NCBI GenBank assembly: GCA_947172415.1
Contig: OX359201.1
Span: 6,126,501-6,190,500 of the forward strand
Origin: Chondrosia reniformis
Lineage: Eukaryota > Porifera > Demospongiae > Chondrillida > Chondrillidae
DNA length: 64,000 nucleotides
Direction: 5' to 3'
Shown: positions 1 to 30,805 of the stretch, one piece after another
How the letters are laid out: each line of letters starts with the position of its first letter
Position numbering within the stretch: the stretch's first letter is position 1
Position numbers and translations under genes: made by a program
The notes under the pieces: model-generated
Told to the model about the DNA's origin: nothing
What the model saw: the letters and a program-made list of their open reading frames with translations, nothing else
Databases searched by the model: none

Positions 1-240
1 GAGTTTGTGGTCCGCCAGGGTCGGGCTTGTTCTGTCCGTAGCGTGAGGCAGAGCAAGACTAGTAACTGGTCACAGGACGGTCAGGTACGCCGGATCGCTC
101 CCGAGCAACTTCTCTTACGACGCCAATAGTGGAAGTGTCAAACAGAGTTGTAAACATTTTTTGGGGCACGAAGTACTTCCACCTCCTCGTGGTGTGCCCT
201 GGGATCACCTTCTAAAGTGATGCGAAGCGAAGTACTGCAG
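1..240. repeat. Left arm of a 240-bp inverted repeat
   Basis: Positions 1-240 are the reverse complement of 63660-63899: paired positions always sum to 63900, so there are no indels. I find a single mismatch (126 against 63774). The similarity stops abruptly after 240. The left copy may continue beyond the window start. It is richer in G+C than its surroundings and contains a short internal stem (ggggcac near 162 with gtgccc near 194). I see no open frame common to both copies and do not recognise it as a known RNA or transposon end. Confidence 0.95.
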
Positions 241-538
241 CAACAATCCAATAACACTTGCAAAAGGAGAAGAAACAGCATGGTCTAATCACAGAGCAAC
301 TAACTATACATTGTTTGAACCTTATTTAAATTTTAAATCATGTATTTTTCAAAATTGTCACTTGAAATAAATCTTTGTGCATTTAATGATTGTTTAGCTA
401 TACAATCCCAATTCATAATGTATTACCCAGCTAATTTATAATTTAATGCATCCATCTAAGTATTTAGTATACTCTTGTAAATTTGTAAATTACTGTACCT
501 ATAAGATATAGGGGACTGCCCCAGGCAAGACAAATAAA
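241..538. other. Upstream region of ALG14, AT-rich
   Basis: About 300 bp between the inverted repeat arm and the ALG14 start codon. It is AT-rich, with no convincing coding signal. It presumably holds the promoter and 5' UTR, but I see no element that I can name with confidence. Confidence 0.4.
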
Positions 539-1201
539 ATGGACGACCATATCATGCTGTTAATGTTAATGGTTACAATATCATTGTTTCTACTTATTTT
601 AAGTCGTTTATATTATTTAATGTTTCTGAAGAAGAATACAACAATAAAGGAAAGGGTTACACCCGCGAAGACATTCATTGTGCTCGGATCGGGAGGTCAC
701 ACTGCAGAAATGATTAAACTGCTTTCTGGGATGACGTTAAAGAACTTTTCTCCAAGAATCTACATTGCAGCGAATACAGATAAAATGAGTGAAGAAAAGA
801 TTAAAGCGTTTGAGTCATCCTATAATCCAGACTCGGGGAAGGAATCTTTTGAGGTTCGAAGGATCAGCCGAGCTCGTAATGTTAGGCAGTCCTGGTTGTC
901 TACGCCATTGACAACGGCTTGGTCAATAATAAAGACAATGCTGCTAGTTCTAAGGAACCAGCCTGACTTGATTCTGTGTAACGGGCCGGGTACTTGTATA
1001 CCTGTCTGTATCTGGGGGTTTCTTTTGAAACTACTGTACGTTAAGGAGACGAGAATAGTGTATGTCGAAAGCATTTGTCGAGTGAAACACCTCTCTCTCT
1101 CCGGCCGCCTGCTGTACTACTTTGCGGACGTGTTGGTAGTGCAGTGGCCACGTTTGAAAGAGAAGTACCCCAGAACAACATATTTAGGAAAAATTATGTA
1201 A
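539..1201 (+). CDS. ALG14: ALG14, UDP-GlcNAc transferase membrane subunit
   Basis: Single-exon reading frame of 220 residues. In the ALG13/ALG14 complex this subunit anchors the catalytic ALG13 at the cytosolic face of the ER, where the second GlcNAc is added to dolichol-PP-GlcNAc in N-glycan synthesis. Seen: an N-terminal hydrophobic segment at about residues 5-29, then the family signature VLGSGGHTAEM at about 48-58, the IYIAANTDK stretch, DLILCNGPGTCIP and IVYVESICRV, and a C-terminal QWP...YPRTTYLG end. Length matches animal ALG14 (about 215 residues). The start is the first in-frame Met and is followed directly by the membrane segment. A partner ALG13 is not in the window. Confidence 0.95.
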   Translation: MDDHIMLLMLMVTISLFLLILSRLYYLMFLKKNTTIKERVTPAKTFIVLGSGGHTAEMIKLLSGMTLKNFSPRIYIAANTDKMSEEKIKAFESSYNPDSGKESFEVRRISRARNVRQSWLSTPLTTAWSIIKTMLLVLRNQPDLILCNGPGTCIPVCIWGFLLKLLYVKETRIVYVESICRVKHLSLSGRLLYYFADVLVVQWPRLKEKYPRTTYLGKIM

Positions 1202-1788
1202 TTCATATTGTCAACCAGACACCTCTTAACTCATTATAGAAGATAATATGTATTTAAAATTTTTATTTACATTTTTATATACATTCATGTCAATTTGAGA
1301 TGAAAATTGTTATGATTGCATGCAGACAGAGTTATAGTTTTTCTCCACTTAACCCATGCTATAAGTAAAGATTTTTATGAACGCATGTGCATAATGTGCA
1401 GTAAGAAGAAATCCCTACCACATGTGCATAAATCTGATTTATAAGCCAAGACCACATAAAGACAGTTATCCCTGACTACACAACTTTCTAAAACACTCTA
1501 ACTCATGCTATAGCTGACTACAGCTTAGGATCAGAACTCCTGATAACTGTGTACATACAGATATGCCTTGATGCCATTCTTGTTAAAATGGGAAATTCCA
1601 ATAGTCCCTATATCAAAATGGTGTTCAAAGGTTGGAAACACAGTTTGGTTAAATGATCAAGAACACATAGCATTGAAGAGCGAAATGTAATTTGTTATGA
1701 ATAATAACAAGCTAATTAAATGATATTTACACAATATAAATAATCATAAATATCATATACCAATCAAAGTACATTCAAATGACATTCA
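1202..1788. other. Convergent 3' region of ALG14 and ABCC4 copy A
   Basis: About 590 bp between the ALG14 stop and the ABCC4-A stop, which face each other. AT-rich, no coding signal seen. It should hold the two 3' UTRs. Confidence 0.4.
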
Positions 1789-11554
<9,766 letters not shown>

Positions 11555-11957
11555 CTTAATAACTTATGTATATATAACCTTTACAGATGCACACGTGAAG
11601 TGGTCACAAGAAGGGGCGCCCTCCTTAATGACACAGTACCAGTACATTACCGTCTGTAAGTAGGTCACGTAATGCGCGCATGATCATCTCTAAATACGAG
11701 GCCCTTCCTGCGGAAAGTGGGTTGGGTCTACGATATTCAACTTGCGGCTGTGTCTATATACTGAACATGGTAGTTTCTTGTTCTTAAACTTATCTCACAC
11801 ACGTATAAGGATTATAGTCAAAATAAATACGTAAAGCCTAAAGGTAGCGGTGAAGTTCAATATTTCTGCTAGCTTCGATTCAAATATAACGTTTTGACAC
11901 TAATACACCATAGACTTGACCAAGACAGTGATGGAAAGGTCTGGGGAGTGAGACTAA
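11555..11957 (-). promoter_or_regulatory. ABCC4-A upstream region, conserved with copy B
   Basis: The sequence upstream of the copy A start is closely matched by 22962-23208 plus 24168-24360 upstream of copy B. A shared block includes gtaggtcacgtaatgcgc and a following GC-richer stretch with cttcctgcgg. Conservation here only shows shared descent by duplication; promoter function is inferred from position. In copy B a 0.95-kb element interrupts the same region. Confidence 0.45.
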
Positions 11958-12452
11958 TCAGTCATGCACGCCCTCCATGAAGATACCAGCTACAAATAAC
12001 ATACAATATAATAGCAATATGATAAAATCGTTAGCCTGAGAGTTATTGTAAAACATAATTTTCAAATTTATCCAACAACTCTGCATCATTTGTAAACTTC
12101 CTTGTGTTGACACTAGCCTCCTGAAGAATGAAGAAAAACTCATTAAATTGGTAGTATGGCAGTGACTTAAAGGTTAATAAACTGACTGCATCTCTCTTCC
12201 TCTTTCTTCTCATGTTTTCACTTACATTCAGCCCCTCTCAGCTCAAGTGACTTGTTCTGTAAATTATTTGACGTTTCTAATGCCAAGCCCAACAAGGCTG
12301 ACAGACACAATGTACAAATCTCAATTATCAAAATCACAACAGCAGAAATACACAAAGCACTTAAACTCAAAAGTATTGTTTTAATTGCGTGTGAGAGTTA
12401 AAAACAACATCAGTGACTTCTGATTTTTGCAAAAAATAAATTAACACACAAT

Positions 12453-22961
<10,509 letters not shown>

Positions 22962-23208
22962 CTTTATAACTTATGTATAACTTTTACAGAGATGCACGAA
23001 AAATGGTCACAAGAAGGGGCGCCCTTCTTTAATGACATGCATAGTACATTACCGTCTGTAATTAAGAAGGGACGCCCTTCTTTAATGACACATGTACAGT
23101 ACATTACCGTCTGTAAGTAGGTCACGTAATGCGCGCATGATCATCTCTAAATACGAGGCCCTTCCTGCGGGGAGTGGGTTGGGTCTACGATATTCAACTT
23201 GCGGCTGT
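22962..23208 (-). promoter_or_regulatory. ABCC4-B upstream region with local tandem duplication
   Basis: Matches 11555-11760 upstream of copy A. Copy B carries an extra tandem copy of a 50-60 bp block (two gaaggg(g/a)cgcccttctt hairpins, each followed by tacattaccgtctgtaa). Promoter role is inferred from position. Confidence 0.4.
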
Positions 23209-24167
23209 GTATATACAAGTAAATAAAAAACATTTACAAAAATGATGTTAGAAGTAGGAATGGTAGTGTTCACTAATACATCTGCAAAAAGTATCGAAAC
23301 AAGACACTGATTATATGATAAGGCTAATCATACAGAAGTTGCATATATACTGAAATTTAAGTAAATTAACCATACACTTCTGTGTTTGGGCGCACTAACC
23401 TTAAGTAGGAATGGTGCGCCCAAACACAGAAGTGTATGGTTAATTTACTTAAATTTCAGTATATATGCAACTTCTGTATGATTAGCCTTATCATATAATC
23501 AGTGTCTTGTTTCGATACTTTTTGCAGATGTATTAGTGAACACTACCATTCCTACTTCTAACATCATTTTTGTAAATGTTTTTTATTTACTTGTATTCCC
23601 CCTTTTTTCCTCTTAATATTACTAGTTTTAAATTGATTTGAAAGTTTTCTTGGCGAAGATCTCAAAATAACGTCTTAGACAAGAGAAATATGCCGAAAAC
23701 CATGATCTCTTAATTAAAAAATGGCGTCCGAGAAGACCACAATTTTCGCTCTTCACAATTAACATGCTTATTGTAGAGCGCATTCAGATTTAGGGCTGTC
23801 TATTCCCTAGTTCCGAAATATTTATGACGATTTATAACTAGTACGTGCCCGCATAAGTTCGCATATTAGCGCTAGTCTATTCAATAAAAGAAGAAGAAGA
23901 AGAAGAAGAAAAAGAAGAAAAAATGAATTTTGGAAGTGGGTCTATTCCTAGTTAGCCGCTTTTTGAACGCTATAGAGCGTGTAGAGCGTCGAAACATGTT
24001 TTGGCATTTAGGAAAGCGTGCATTAATCGCTGCAAATAATCGAATATAACCGAAAATCGCTTCGTTGGCGATTTATGAGGTGTTGATTGCTAATACATTG
24101 GATAGGGCGGCCATTTTTTTTCCGGCCATTCCTACTTAGAGAGTACTACCGTACTCTCTGATACTGA
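23209..24167. mobile_element. Composite palindromic insertion in ABCC4-B upstream region
   Basis: Copy A reads cggctgtgtctatatactgaac (near 11745); in copy B about 0.95 kb separates the two halves. The left part is a near-perfect palindrome (23215-23400 against 23411-23595). The right part (to 24139) is an inverted copy of the MITE at 21645-22220, with a (GAA)n stretch at 23888-23920. It ends ccattcctacttagagagt. Confidence 0.8.
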
Positions 24168-24463
24168 ACATGGCAGTTTCTTGTTCTTAAACCTTTAATT
24201 CACACACGTATGAGGATTATAGTCAAAATAAGTACGTAAAGCCGAAAGGTAGCTGTAAAGTTCAATATTTCTGCTAGCTTCGATTCAAACACATAACGTT
24301 TTGACACTATTACACCATAGACTTGACCAAGACAGTGATGGAAAGGTCTGGGGAATGAGACTAATCAGTCATGACCATTGACGGATGTGCGCCCTTCATT
24401 AAGATACCAGCTACAAATAACATACAATATAATAGCAATATGATAAAATCGTTATCCTGAGAG

Positions 24464-27400
24464 TTATTGTAAAACATAATTTTCAAATTTATCCAACAAC
24501 TCTGCATCATTTGTAAACTTCCTTGTGTTGACACTAGCCTCCTGAAGAATGAAGAAAAACTCTCATTAAATTGGTAGTATGGCAGTGGCTTAAAGGTTAA
24601 TAAACTGACTGCATCTCTCTTCCTCTTCTCTTGTTCTCTCTTACGTTCAGCCTCTCTCAGCTCAAGTGACTTGCTCTGTACATTATTTGATGTTTCTAAG
24701 TTTGGCTGTTCTGTGTCCATCTTCTCCTGTTGTTTGGATCTAATACAAGGAAGAAGGTTGGCTTGTGTTAATGTGTTTCCATTGATAATCCTCTCATTAA
24801 CCTTTCTTTTTTAGCTTGTAATGCCTTCAGCCTCTGGAAATGTTCTTTTCGTAGTTCCTCTTGCTCCTTTATCTCCTTTTCCTTTCAAGTCAGGGGGAAC
24901 AGAAAGAAATCAGATGGATAAGCAAACTCTTTAATAGCTACATACTTTCTTCTCTTTTTCAAAAGCTTGCTTTTGAAACATTCTAAAACTTTCATTTGCT
25001 GTAGGGATCCTCTTAGGAATCTCTGGTACTGGTGAAGATGGCTGATTGAAGGAAGGCCAACAATTACAGGCAAGCAACATACTGAAATCAAGCTATTTAT
25101 TGACATACAGTTAATAATACATCCTTGGTCTCATGAATTGATACTGATGATGCCTGAGTGACAGCTATTGATGGTAAAACAGTAGGTAGTGAATTCCGTT
25201 TACCTGTGAAATGCACATGTATTACAGTATATAAACACTGCCACTTTATGAATACCTCTCTATGGTATTGCATCATACCTATGATCTGATTGGCTGATGG
25301 GTGCTGCATTGCAAGACTTGGTCTATGCACTATTGTCTATAGAGTAGAAATTGTATCACACTTACAGCTGACCTCATTAAACTCTATGCTAGCACACTTA
25401 TGTATCATTATCAGTTTACCAAACTATAATAAGTAAGAAAGTGGCAGTTGAAGTATTTATTCCAATACATTGAATTACTGATTATAAAAAGATAGTATTG
25501 GTGTGTGTGTGATCGTCCAAAAATAAATACATATCGTTCAACTATCAATTCAGTATTCCTAATTATTTCATGATAAGAAAATTAATGGTACTTTAGCTTG
25601 TTTTATATACAATCCCATTATCAGTTTCATGTGAACTGTTTGTCTCTCCAGAAACGTCAGGGATACAGTACATGATTTATGAGCACAATTAAAAGGGAAG
25701 CATGATTTTGGAAAGGCAATAACATCCTTCAGCCAACCTCCATTTAGCCATTCGGCTTTAAGTATCACAGAAATCTCCTTGAAGCTGTTAAATATTTCTA
25801 TCTGGGAACAACTATAATACCATACACAGCTACAACAATTTAAGGCTGCATGTAGCTTTCCTTATTTGTTCTGCATATTCATGTCATGCCTTGGAGATGC
25901 AATTTCTAACCTTGGCAGGCTTTGACTGTAAGGCTCTTTGTTCATGGTCTATTGATAGAAAACACACAAGATTAATAAAGTGTGTTACCATGGCGATCAT
26001 GACCAGAGACCCTTAATGTCAAGCCCAACAAGGCTGACAGACACAATGTACAAATCTCAATTATCAAAATCACAACAGCAGAAATACACAAAGCACTTAA
26101 ACTCAAAAGTATTGTTTTAATTGCGTGTGAGAGTTAAAAACAACATCAGTGACTTCTGATTTTTGCAAAAATAAATTAACACAAAATCTAAAAACAAATG
26201 TTCTCTATTGACAGAGGATGACGATCATGCAAACAGGAAATGCTGACGACATGCATTCTTCAGTATCTCAATCTCTTTAGTTACCTTTGTCTTCATCGCT
26301 TGAAGACGTACTGGAACCTGAACCAGAGGTTGACGAATCATCGTTGTCATCATCAGAGTCATCGGAGCTGCTTGAACTACTTGCACTAAGTCTCTTTTCT
26401 CTTTTTAATATTCCACCTACTCCTTCTATAAAAGATAATAACATTGATAATCTCTTGATAATCACCATCATTGCATCAGACCCATACCAGATTTAGTTGC
26501 TTTTGGTTTGGGAGTTGAAACATTCACTGCCCCGCCAATATCCTGCAGGAAGAGAGTCAAGGGTACGGTAAGGTTGAAAGGGAATAGAAAATATGTCTTA
26601 CATGTAACTTCTTTTCAATTTCAGCTCTTTGCTTAGCTGCATCAGAAACCGGATCTTTACTTTTAGCTGAGAACAAGAGTCAACACAATGAATGCTAAAA
26701 CAATTTGACTTGATTCATCAGCTCACTGTTGGGTCTTTTCTTTTTCAATATGGAGCTGACATATTTTTCAAGTTCTCTTAAAGTGGCTGGTTTTAGAGTT
26801 TCAAAGTCAATTTCAATTTCATCTGGGCTTGAGTCCTTGAGGCTTGGTTCACGCAACTGTATTATATGGACCACTTTCCCAAGTTTGTCTCCAGGGAGCT
26901 TATTAATATCCAAACTCAATTGTCTCTTCTCATCATAAGACATTGGTCTGTCATCTTCCTCTTCTCCAGTATAGCCACTGGGAAGGGCTTTCTTGGTTAA
27001 CTGACTGTTCCTAAATTAGCACAATTAGCAAACATATACCTAAATATAGTAACTATTTAAGCTATGTATGATATCATAGGTCTTGCATCAGAAAACAATT
27101 CTGTAGGAATAACATGGCCAAATACCTTCTTGACTGGGTTGGCTTTTTGCCTTTTGCCTTAGGTGGCTTAACAGATGCTTTAAATTCACTGTCAGTTGTC
27201 TCCTTCTTCTTCTTAGGTTTAGGGACACTTCTACCTCCCTGCCCTTGAAGGGCATGTAACTTCTCAGACACTTTCTTCAGTTGAGCTTCCAACTTTAGCA
27301 GCTGTGATTCCCTGTCAGCCTCACTTTCACTTTCATCAAAGTCTTCCGATCCCCCTTCTGTTCCTGAATCTGATTCCGAGCTCCCATCCTTTTTTCCTTC

Positions 27401-29623
27401 TTTTTTCTCTGTGAAAAATTGATCAAATAATTCATATTCTCTAGAAAGTGACCAAAACAACAAGTTAGTTACCTGAAGGAGGTTCTGGTGGCGGTTCCTC
27501 TGGAAGATGAGCAAACTTGTAGTCAAAAATCTCCTGAAGTTTCCTCCCCATTTTTACAATATCATGCTCAGGTGGATTGTACTTGTAACAGTTGGCAAAC
27601 ATCAATCTAACATCATTAGCAAATTCTTGAGCTGATTCATACACTCTTGCTTCCAAGTTTTTCTGATGAAAATTACATGGTAAAAATGAGGTCACAAAAA
27701 CAAACAACTTTGTGTGTACCTTTATGGTTGAAAGATCCATTGGTCGCTTAATAATTGTCCGATAGTCATGTAGCCCCAGTCCTTCAGCATCAACCGGAGT
27801 GTAAAACGGCCAGGCATAAGCCTGTCATAGAACACTCAGTTAATTAGTGGTAGCAATAAGTACAAATATTCTAACTTGGTGCTTCTTAGAAAAGAGTTCT
27901 TTCACAATTCCTTGGCAGAACTTGAGATGTTCCGACAACTTTCCTTTTCTCCTCTAGAAATGTAAGGTAAGGAAGTAAAGCAAAGAACCTTTCATACATT
28001 ATAGCTCAAGGACCTACAGGTGTCACTGAATGTTCACCAGGTAGATCCATTTTAGGTTTCTTAACCTTTCTAGTACTCTCTCTTCTCCTTGGTACCCCTG
28101 TCTCCAGTTCTCCCAGTGTGGTAGTGGTGTCTGCCTGTCTCTTCACTCCTTTTTTTGGCTACAGCAGTTAAAGTAAGCATTGATGACCAATCTTTTGGCC
28201 AGGTATCCAATTAAATACTCACATTTAGGATGACATGTTGGAGAAGGGGTCTGGCTGCACCAGCTACTGTTGATGTAGTAGTTGAACCAGGCGTGGATAA
28301 ACCAACTGTCTGGGATACACTTCTAATAGGCTGCGAATTGACTGCTACAGTCTGAGTCACTAAGCCGGGAGAGGGGTGCACGACTGGAGTACTCACTTCA
28401 ACTTGTGTGGTGCTTGACACTGTTTGAGCAGCAGTGACTATAATGCCAAACAATACAGTAAATAAATAAAATTAAAACGCATTCATTGTGAAACTAAACG
28501 GGAATTTAAAATAATTAAACTTCTCAAAAAGTTACTTTTTTGTTTCTTTGGTGGCCTTTTTCTACCCTTTTGATTCATATCCAATTCATATTCTTCTAGT
28601 GGCATCTGTTGAATTTTCTGCTCAAATATTCTTTCAAGAGTTTTAGCCATGAAAACAACATCCTAATAGAAATGGGAGACAACTTGTAATAAAATAACAT
28701 GTACTGAAATGGTTGATAAGCCTTACATCAGTTGGCTTATTGTACAAATAGCAATTTGAAAACAGAAGGTTGAAATCATCGATACATTCTTTAGCACTTT
28801 TGTATTCATTGTTGTCAAGTTTCTTCTTAATTTTGGCCATGTCCATAGGGTTCTTTATGATGTCAAAATAATCCTACATTTCATGCAACATTCTCACCAC
28901 TTTGTACTTTAGGGTGATAATGGTTTAACATACAGGAATGTTGAGGGTCCCTGGGTCTACAGGCTTATGGAATGGCCATGCATATTGATGCCTCCACAGT
29001 ATTCTAAACACATTGTTCTTTAGGTAGAGAAGCTGATTTGTCGTAACTGATGCAGAGTTTGTTTCAGTGGGGGACTTCTAGGCGAAGGAATATCATTAAA
29101 GCAGTACTAACCTTACCACATATCACTTACAATTGTTTGCTCGTATTCTTCAAATTTTGAAGTCGACTTTCGAACTCGCTTCCCAAGCGCCGAGCCCTCT
29201 TGTGCATCAGTCACTGTAGTGACGCTCGTACTTTGAGCAACAGTAGTAGTTGCGGTCAATACGGCATTTGAAAGACTATTCTCACTCGATGATTGCGAGT
29301 CAGTGTGTAGGGAAATTGACTTTTCGTGTATACTGTCTACATTTTTAACTCCCTCTGATTTTACTATCAAACCTGGTGGGGATGAACTCGCACTATGTAT
29401 TAGAGAAAAATGCTAAAATTACCCTTAAACTCTAAGGAGCAAAGATTTACTAGGAGACAAGTATTTCGCAAACCCTGTTGCGTAACGACCCAACACAGAA
29501 GGACTATCAAGAGCTTTATACACTTTCTTCTGTGTCATACCATTCCGAAGGGTTGGTAGACGTCACAGAAGGCGATCCTGCTCCATTAGAAGTTTCAACC
29601 ATTGAGGATTCTTTCGATTCCAT
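24464..29623 (-). CDS. BET-family double bromodomain protein, BRD4-like long form
   Basis: Chromatin reader binding acetylated histones; long BRD4-type proteins recruit P-TEFb to promoters. Start at 29623 ([14 protein letters not shown]), joined through a GTATGA donor to the exon at 29394. BD1 lies at about 28.98-28.56 kb, with the acetyl-lysine Asn in [10 protein letters not shown]2 at about 27.8-27.48 kb (NCYKYNPP). An acidic and Lys-rich region spans 27.4-27.1 kb. The ET domain is at 26.97-26.70 kb ([17 protein letters not shown], nearly identical to vertebrates), and a Ser/Asp-rich SEED segment at about 26.4 kb. Smaller C-terminal exons follow, with a [14 protein letters not shown] segment and a charged coiled-coil. 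The terminal exon ends [12 protein letters not shown], matching the DLLSIFEENLF-type C-terminal motif of BRD4/BRDT. The exact exon chain between 25.0 and 26.0 kb is uncertain. Confidence 0.92.
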
Positions 29624-30805
29624 CCACAAGAGTTCCCCCTACCAGCCAGCAAACGAACAGCCGGCGTGGAGCGGCATCCTTTTATACGTGGCGGAGAAAA
29701 CGGACCGGAAATCATGTGACTTGGCTTCATCTGATTGGTCAATTTGAACCGTCAACAATCATTCACCGTATGAGGATTTTCCGTTGGAGGGATGCAGTAT
29801 GATTACACCGCCCACTACACCTCCATATTTAGACTTACATTCGCCCACACATTAACCGCAGAATATTCTAGACGACTGTTTGAGCAGGTAGAACCTGTTA
29901 AAGTCATCTATTTTGAACCCTTTAAACAAAAATAGAAATAAAGACATGCATTTTTCGGGTAACTAGCCACAACACAAGATATCCCAATGACAGTGGATGA
30001 ATTTAATAAGATTCTCTCCCTTTGTTTACAAGTTAACGGGGATATTATTTCATTTCAGGACTGAAGCTTCATTAGATTACAAACGATAACAATAAACCCC
30101 CTTTTTAACACACATGCAACCATTATTATACATCTTTATTCAAAAATATGGTAATTCTGAAGAATTACAAGGGCAGCAAGTAAGGGTTGAGCCTTTGCCA
30201 CAGCCGTCTGAAGGCATTCTTCGCCAGCACGTCACCGACTGACCAGCCTACTCGTCACTCGATGTGATAGAATCGATGATGTGGGACCATATTTCTGTGA
30301 ACGAATCAAAAAAATGAAGGAAATTGCTTTCCAGATTAGCACTAGTAAACCTTCGCTTCGCTGTGTTCACTTCGGTCTCGGTGAATCAACGAAGCAGACA
30401 GCAAACTCCAAAACGACTTCCTTTTTTGGTAGGAAGTTTACACACCTCTTGGGTGTGTCACTTAGCCCAGTCTAATGAAATTCATAGCTACAGAAGGTGA
30501 GAAATGATGAATATGATAACATGAAACCGCAGAAACAGTTTGGTGCCATTGACACTCTAGAAGATCAAACGACCGGGCGAGTTTCCTTCTCTTTGATTAT
30601 AACCGAAATTGTCATTACCAAAGGAGTTCCTGACTTTAGTGGAATCTTATTGTTTGTCGTACAGTAAAACGTTTTGGCATTCTGTAATAAAGTACAAAAG
30701 CGCCTGCTGTTCCAATAGAACAGACAGTCAATTTGTTACGCGGCCCAAGTTCTAAGCGCTTTGAAGTCTAAGTGACCTTTTGTGGTGTTCTTTTGTAACA
30801 CAGTG
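29624..30805. promoter_or_regulatory. Shared upstream region of BET and TCF/LEF genes
   Basis: About 1.2 kb between two divergent starts. I see no supported gene. A hairpin-forming stretch (acttcgcttcgctgtgttcac region, about 30350-30410) lies in the middle. It should contain promoters and 5' UTRs for both genes; no specific site is claimed. Confidence 0.4.

Noticed and set aside
1-240. Known small RNA (U snRNA, RNase P, SRP, 5S, 7SK) in the terminal inverted repeat
   Set aside because: I compared it from memory with the conserved boxes of these RNAs and found no convincing match.
29478-29747. Plus-strand 89-codon frame
   Set aside because: It lies antisense over the first BET exon and its promoter, with no family resemblance.
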